Assembly: GCA_033764265.1 (NCBI GenBank)
Contig: JANRJB010000225.1
Coordinates: 1 to 14,226, forward strand
Length of the DNA: 14,226 bases
Direction of reading: 5' to 3'
Origin: VGEM01 sp033764265
GTDB taxonomy: Bacteria > Pseudomonadota > Alphaproteobacteria > Rhodospirillales > Rhodospirillaceae
In this document: positions 12,956 to 14,226 of the stretch, in pieces
Numbering within the stretch: position 1 is the stretch's first letter
Layout: each line of letters starts with the position of its first letter
The notes under the pieces: generated by a model
What the model was told of the DNA's origin: nothing
What the model saw: the letters and a program-made list of their open reading frames with translations, nothing else
Database searches by the model: none
Translations under genes and position numbers: made by a program

Positions 12956-14226
12956 ATGCGGATGTGTTTGCCGTGCGACACCCATCGCGGACTGAACCGC
13001 CGCGACGTGCTGGCGCGCCTGGCCGCCGGTTCGGCGTTGGCCTGCGGCTGCGTGGCGGTATCGGGGTGCACCACCAACCCCGCCACCGGCGGCCAGATGC
13101 TGGGCTTGAGTTCGGTCCAGGACGACGTGCGCCAGGGAACGCAGGCTTATCCCGAACTGATCAAGGCGTTCGGTGGCGCCTACGGCACGGACAGCCTGCA
13201 GAGTTACGTGACCGATGTCGGCCGGCGGGTGGCCGCCACCACCGAGCTGCCCGACCTGCCCTACGAATTCACGGTGCTGAACAGTCCGATCATCAACGCC
13301 ATGGCCTTGCCCGGCGGCAAGATCGCGATCACGCGCGGGCTGTTGGCCCTGGCCGGGACCGAGGCCGAACTGGCCGGCGTGCTGGCCCACGAGGTCGGCC
13401 ACGTCAACGCCCGCCACGGCGCCCAGGCCCAGGGCCGCGCGACCATCGCTCAGTTGGGCCTTGCGGTGCTGGGTATCGCCACCGGCTCGCGCGAGCTGGT
13501 CGAACTGGGCTCGTCGGTCGCCTCGACCTTTTTGCAGAAGTATTCCCGTGACCAGGAGTTCGAGGCCGATTCCCTGGGCGTGCGCTACCTGTCGCGGTCG
13601 GGCTACGACCCGGCGGCGATGGCCTCGTTCCTGGGCTCGATGCGCGAACAGTCGCAGGTCGAGGCCACCATGCAGGGCCTGCCGCCGGGCGAGGTGGACG
13701 AATACAACATCATGGCCTCGCACCCGCGCACGGTGGAACGCGTCCAACAGGCCGCGGCGGCGGCCGGCACGATCGCCGTGGCCAACCCGGCGGTGCGCCA
13801 GGCCGAGTACCTGTCGGCCATCAACGGCCTGTTGTTCGCCGACGACCCCGCGCAGGGCTTCGTGCGCGGCCGGCAGTTCATCCACACGGGGCTGAGGCTG
13901 GCGTTCGAGGTGCCCGACGGGTTCATCATCCGCAACGGCGCCGAGCAGGTGACGGCCCAGGACAAGTACGGATCGGCCATCGTGTTCGACGCCGCGCCGG
14001 TCCAGCGCAGCCGCAACCTGCTCGAGTACCTGCAATACGAATGGGTGACCGACATTCGCTTAAGCAACCTTGAGTCGATCCGCGTCAACGGCATCGCCGC
14101 GGCCACGGGCGCGGCGCGGGTGCAGGCCAGCAACGGCGTGGCCGACCTGCGCGTGGTGGCCTATGACGCCGGCCGCGGCCAGGTGTACCGCTTCCTGTTC
14201 GTCACCGACGCCCGCACCGGCGGCGC
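12956..14226 (+). CDS. M48 family zinc metalloprotease, Tat-type lipoprotein, 3' end missing
   Basis: The frame is open from ATG 12956 to the window end (423 complete codons), so the C-terminus is cut off. The leader has an NRRDVLARLAAGSA Tat-like motif followed by a lipobox (VAVSGC, likely lipidated Cys about residue 41), suggesting a folded protein anchored to the membrane on the periplasmic side. The peptidase domain has zinc ligands H145 and H149 with catalytic E146 in LAHEVGHVNARHG, and third ligand E203 in QEFEADSLGVRYL; NAMALPGGKIAITRGLL precedes the active site as in M48 proteases. ASHPRTVERV follows, as in other M48 envelope proteases such as BepA. After about residue 275 comes a non-catalytic domain (FVRGRQFIHTGLRLAFEVPD onward) of unknown role. 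It probably degrades misassembled envelope proteins. Divergent from the nuclease-fold gene. Confidence 0.92.
   Translation, partial: MRMCLPCDTHRGLNRRDVLARLAAGSALACGCVAVSGCTTNPATGGQMLGLSSVQDDVRQGTQAYPELIKAFGGAYGTDSLQSYVTDVGRRVAATTELPDLPYEFTVLNSPIINAMALPGGKIAITRGLLALAGTEAELAGVLAHEVGHVNARHGAQAQGRATIAQLGLAVLGIATGSRELVELGSSVASTFLQKYSRDQEFEADSLGVRYLSRSGYDPAAMASFLGSMREQSQVEATMQGLPPGEVDEYNIMASHPRTVERVQQAAAAAGTIAVANPAVRQAEYLSAINGLLFADDPAQGFVRGRQFIHTGLRLAFEVPDGFIIRNGAEQVTAQDKYGSAIVFDAAPVQRSRNLLEYLQYEWVTDIRLSNLESIRVNGIAAATGAARVQASNGVADLRVVAYDAGRGQVYRFLFVTDARTGG

Noticed and set aside
1..14226. Mobile element, CRISPR array, tRNA/rRNA or phage genes
   Set aside because: No transposase or integrase motifs, terminal repeats, regularly spaced repeats or RNA-gene signatures were seen.

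Overview
The window is GC-rich, tightly packed bacterial DNA with ATGA-type gene overlaps, several twin-arginine (Tat) signal peptides and alphaproteobacterial-looking protein variants. It most resembles an alphaproteobacterium of the Rhodospirillales type; this is an inference from style, not from a marker gene. There is no rRNA, tRNA, CRISPR array, transposase or integrase.

Left part (2-7629, + strand): one translationally coupled operon. It holds four tandem paralogous periplasmic solute-binding proteins (SBPs) of the dipeptide/oligopeptide/nickel family (SBP_bac_5), the first cut by the window edge, followed with overlapping reading frames by a membrane receptor-type class III adenylate cyclase (TM - periplasmic dCache-like sensor - TM - HAMP - cyclase). 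No permease or ATPase is visible. The layout suggests that the binding proteins sense or collect related ligands and that their presence may be reported as cAMP. That link is an inference and is the most interesting system in the window.

Middle part (7630-10868, + strand): a 224-bp intergenic stretch with several inverted repeats, the last of which would sequester the ribosome-binding site of a PAS + HisKA protein lacking the ATP-binding half of a histidine kinase. Next comes an exported protein resembling the CpcT/CpeT phycobilin-lyase family with an extra C-terminal domain, overlapped by a small Tat-exported protein. After an AT-rich promoter region there is an orphan seven-helix membrane protein.

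Right part (10865-14226): on the minus strand a HEIAHW-motif protein reminiscent of EpmC (EF-P hydroxylase), converging on the seven-helix gene with overlapping stop codons. Then a Tat-exported lipocalin-like protein resembling DUF3598, converging in the same way on a minus-strand periplasmic nuclease-fold protein (SNase family with altered active-site positions). Last is a divergently transcribed M48 metalloprotease with a Tat-plus-lipobox leader, cut by the window end. The right half is mostly envelope and periplasmic functions with no obvious shared pathway.
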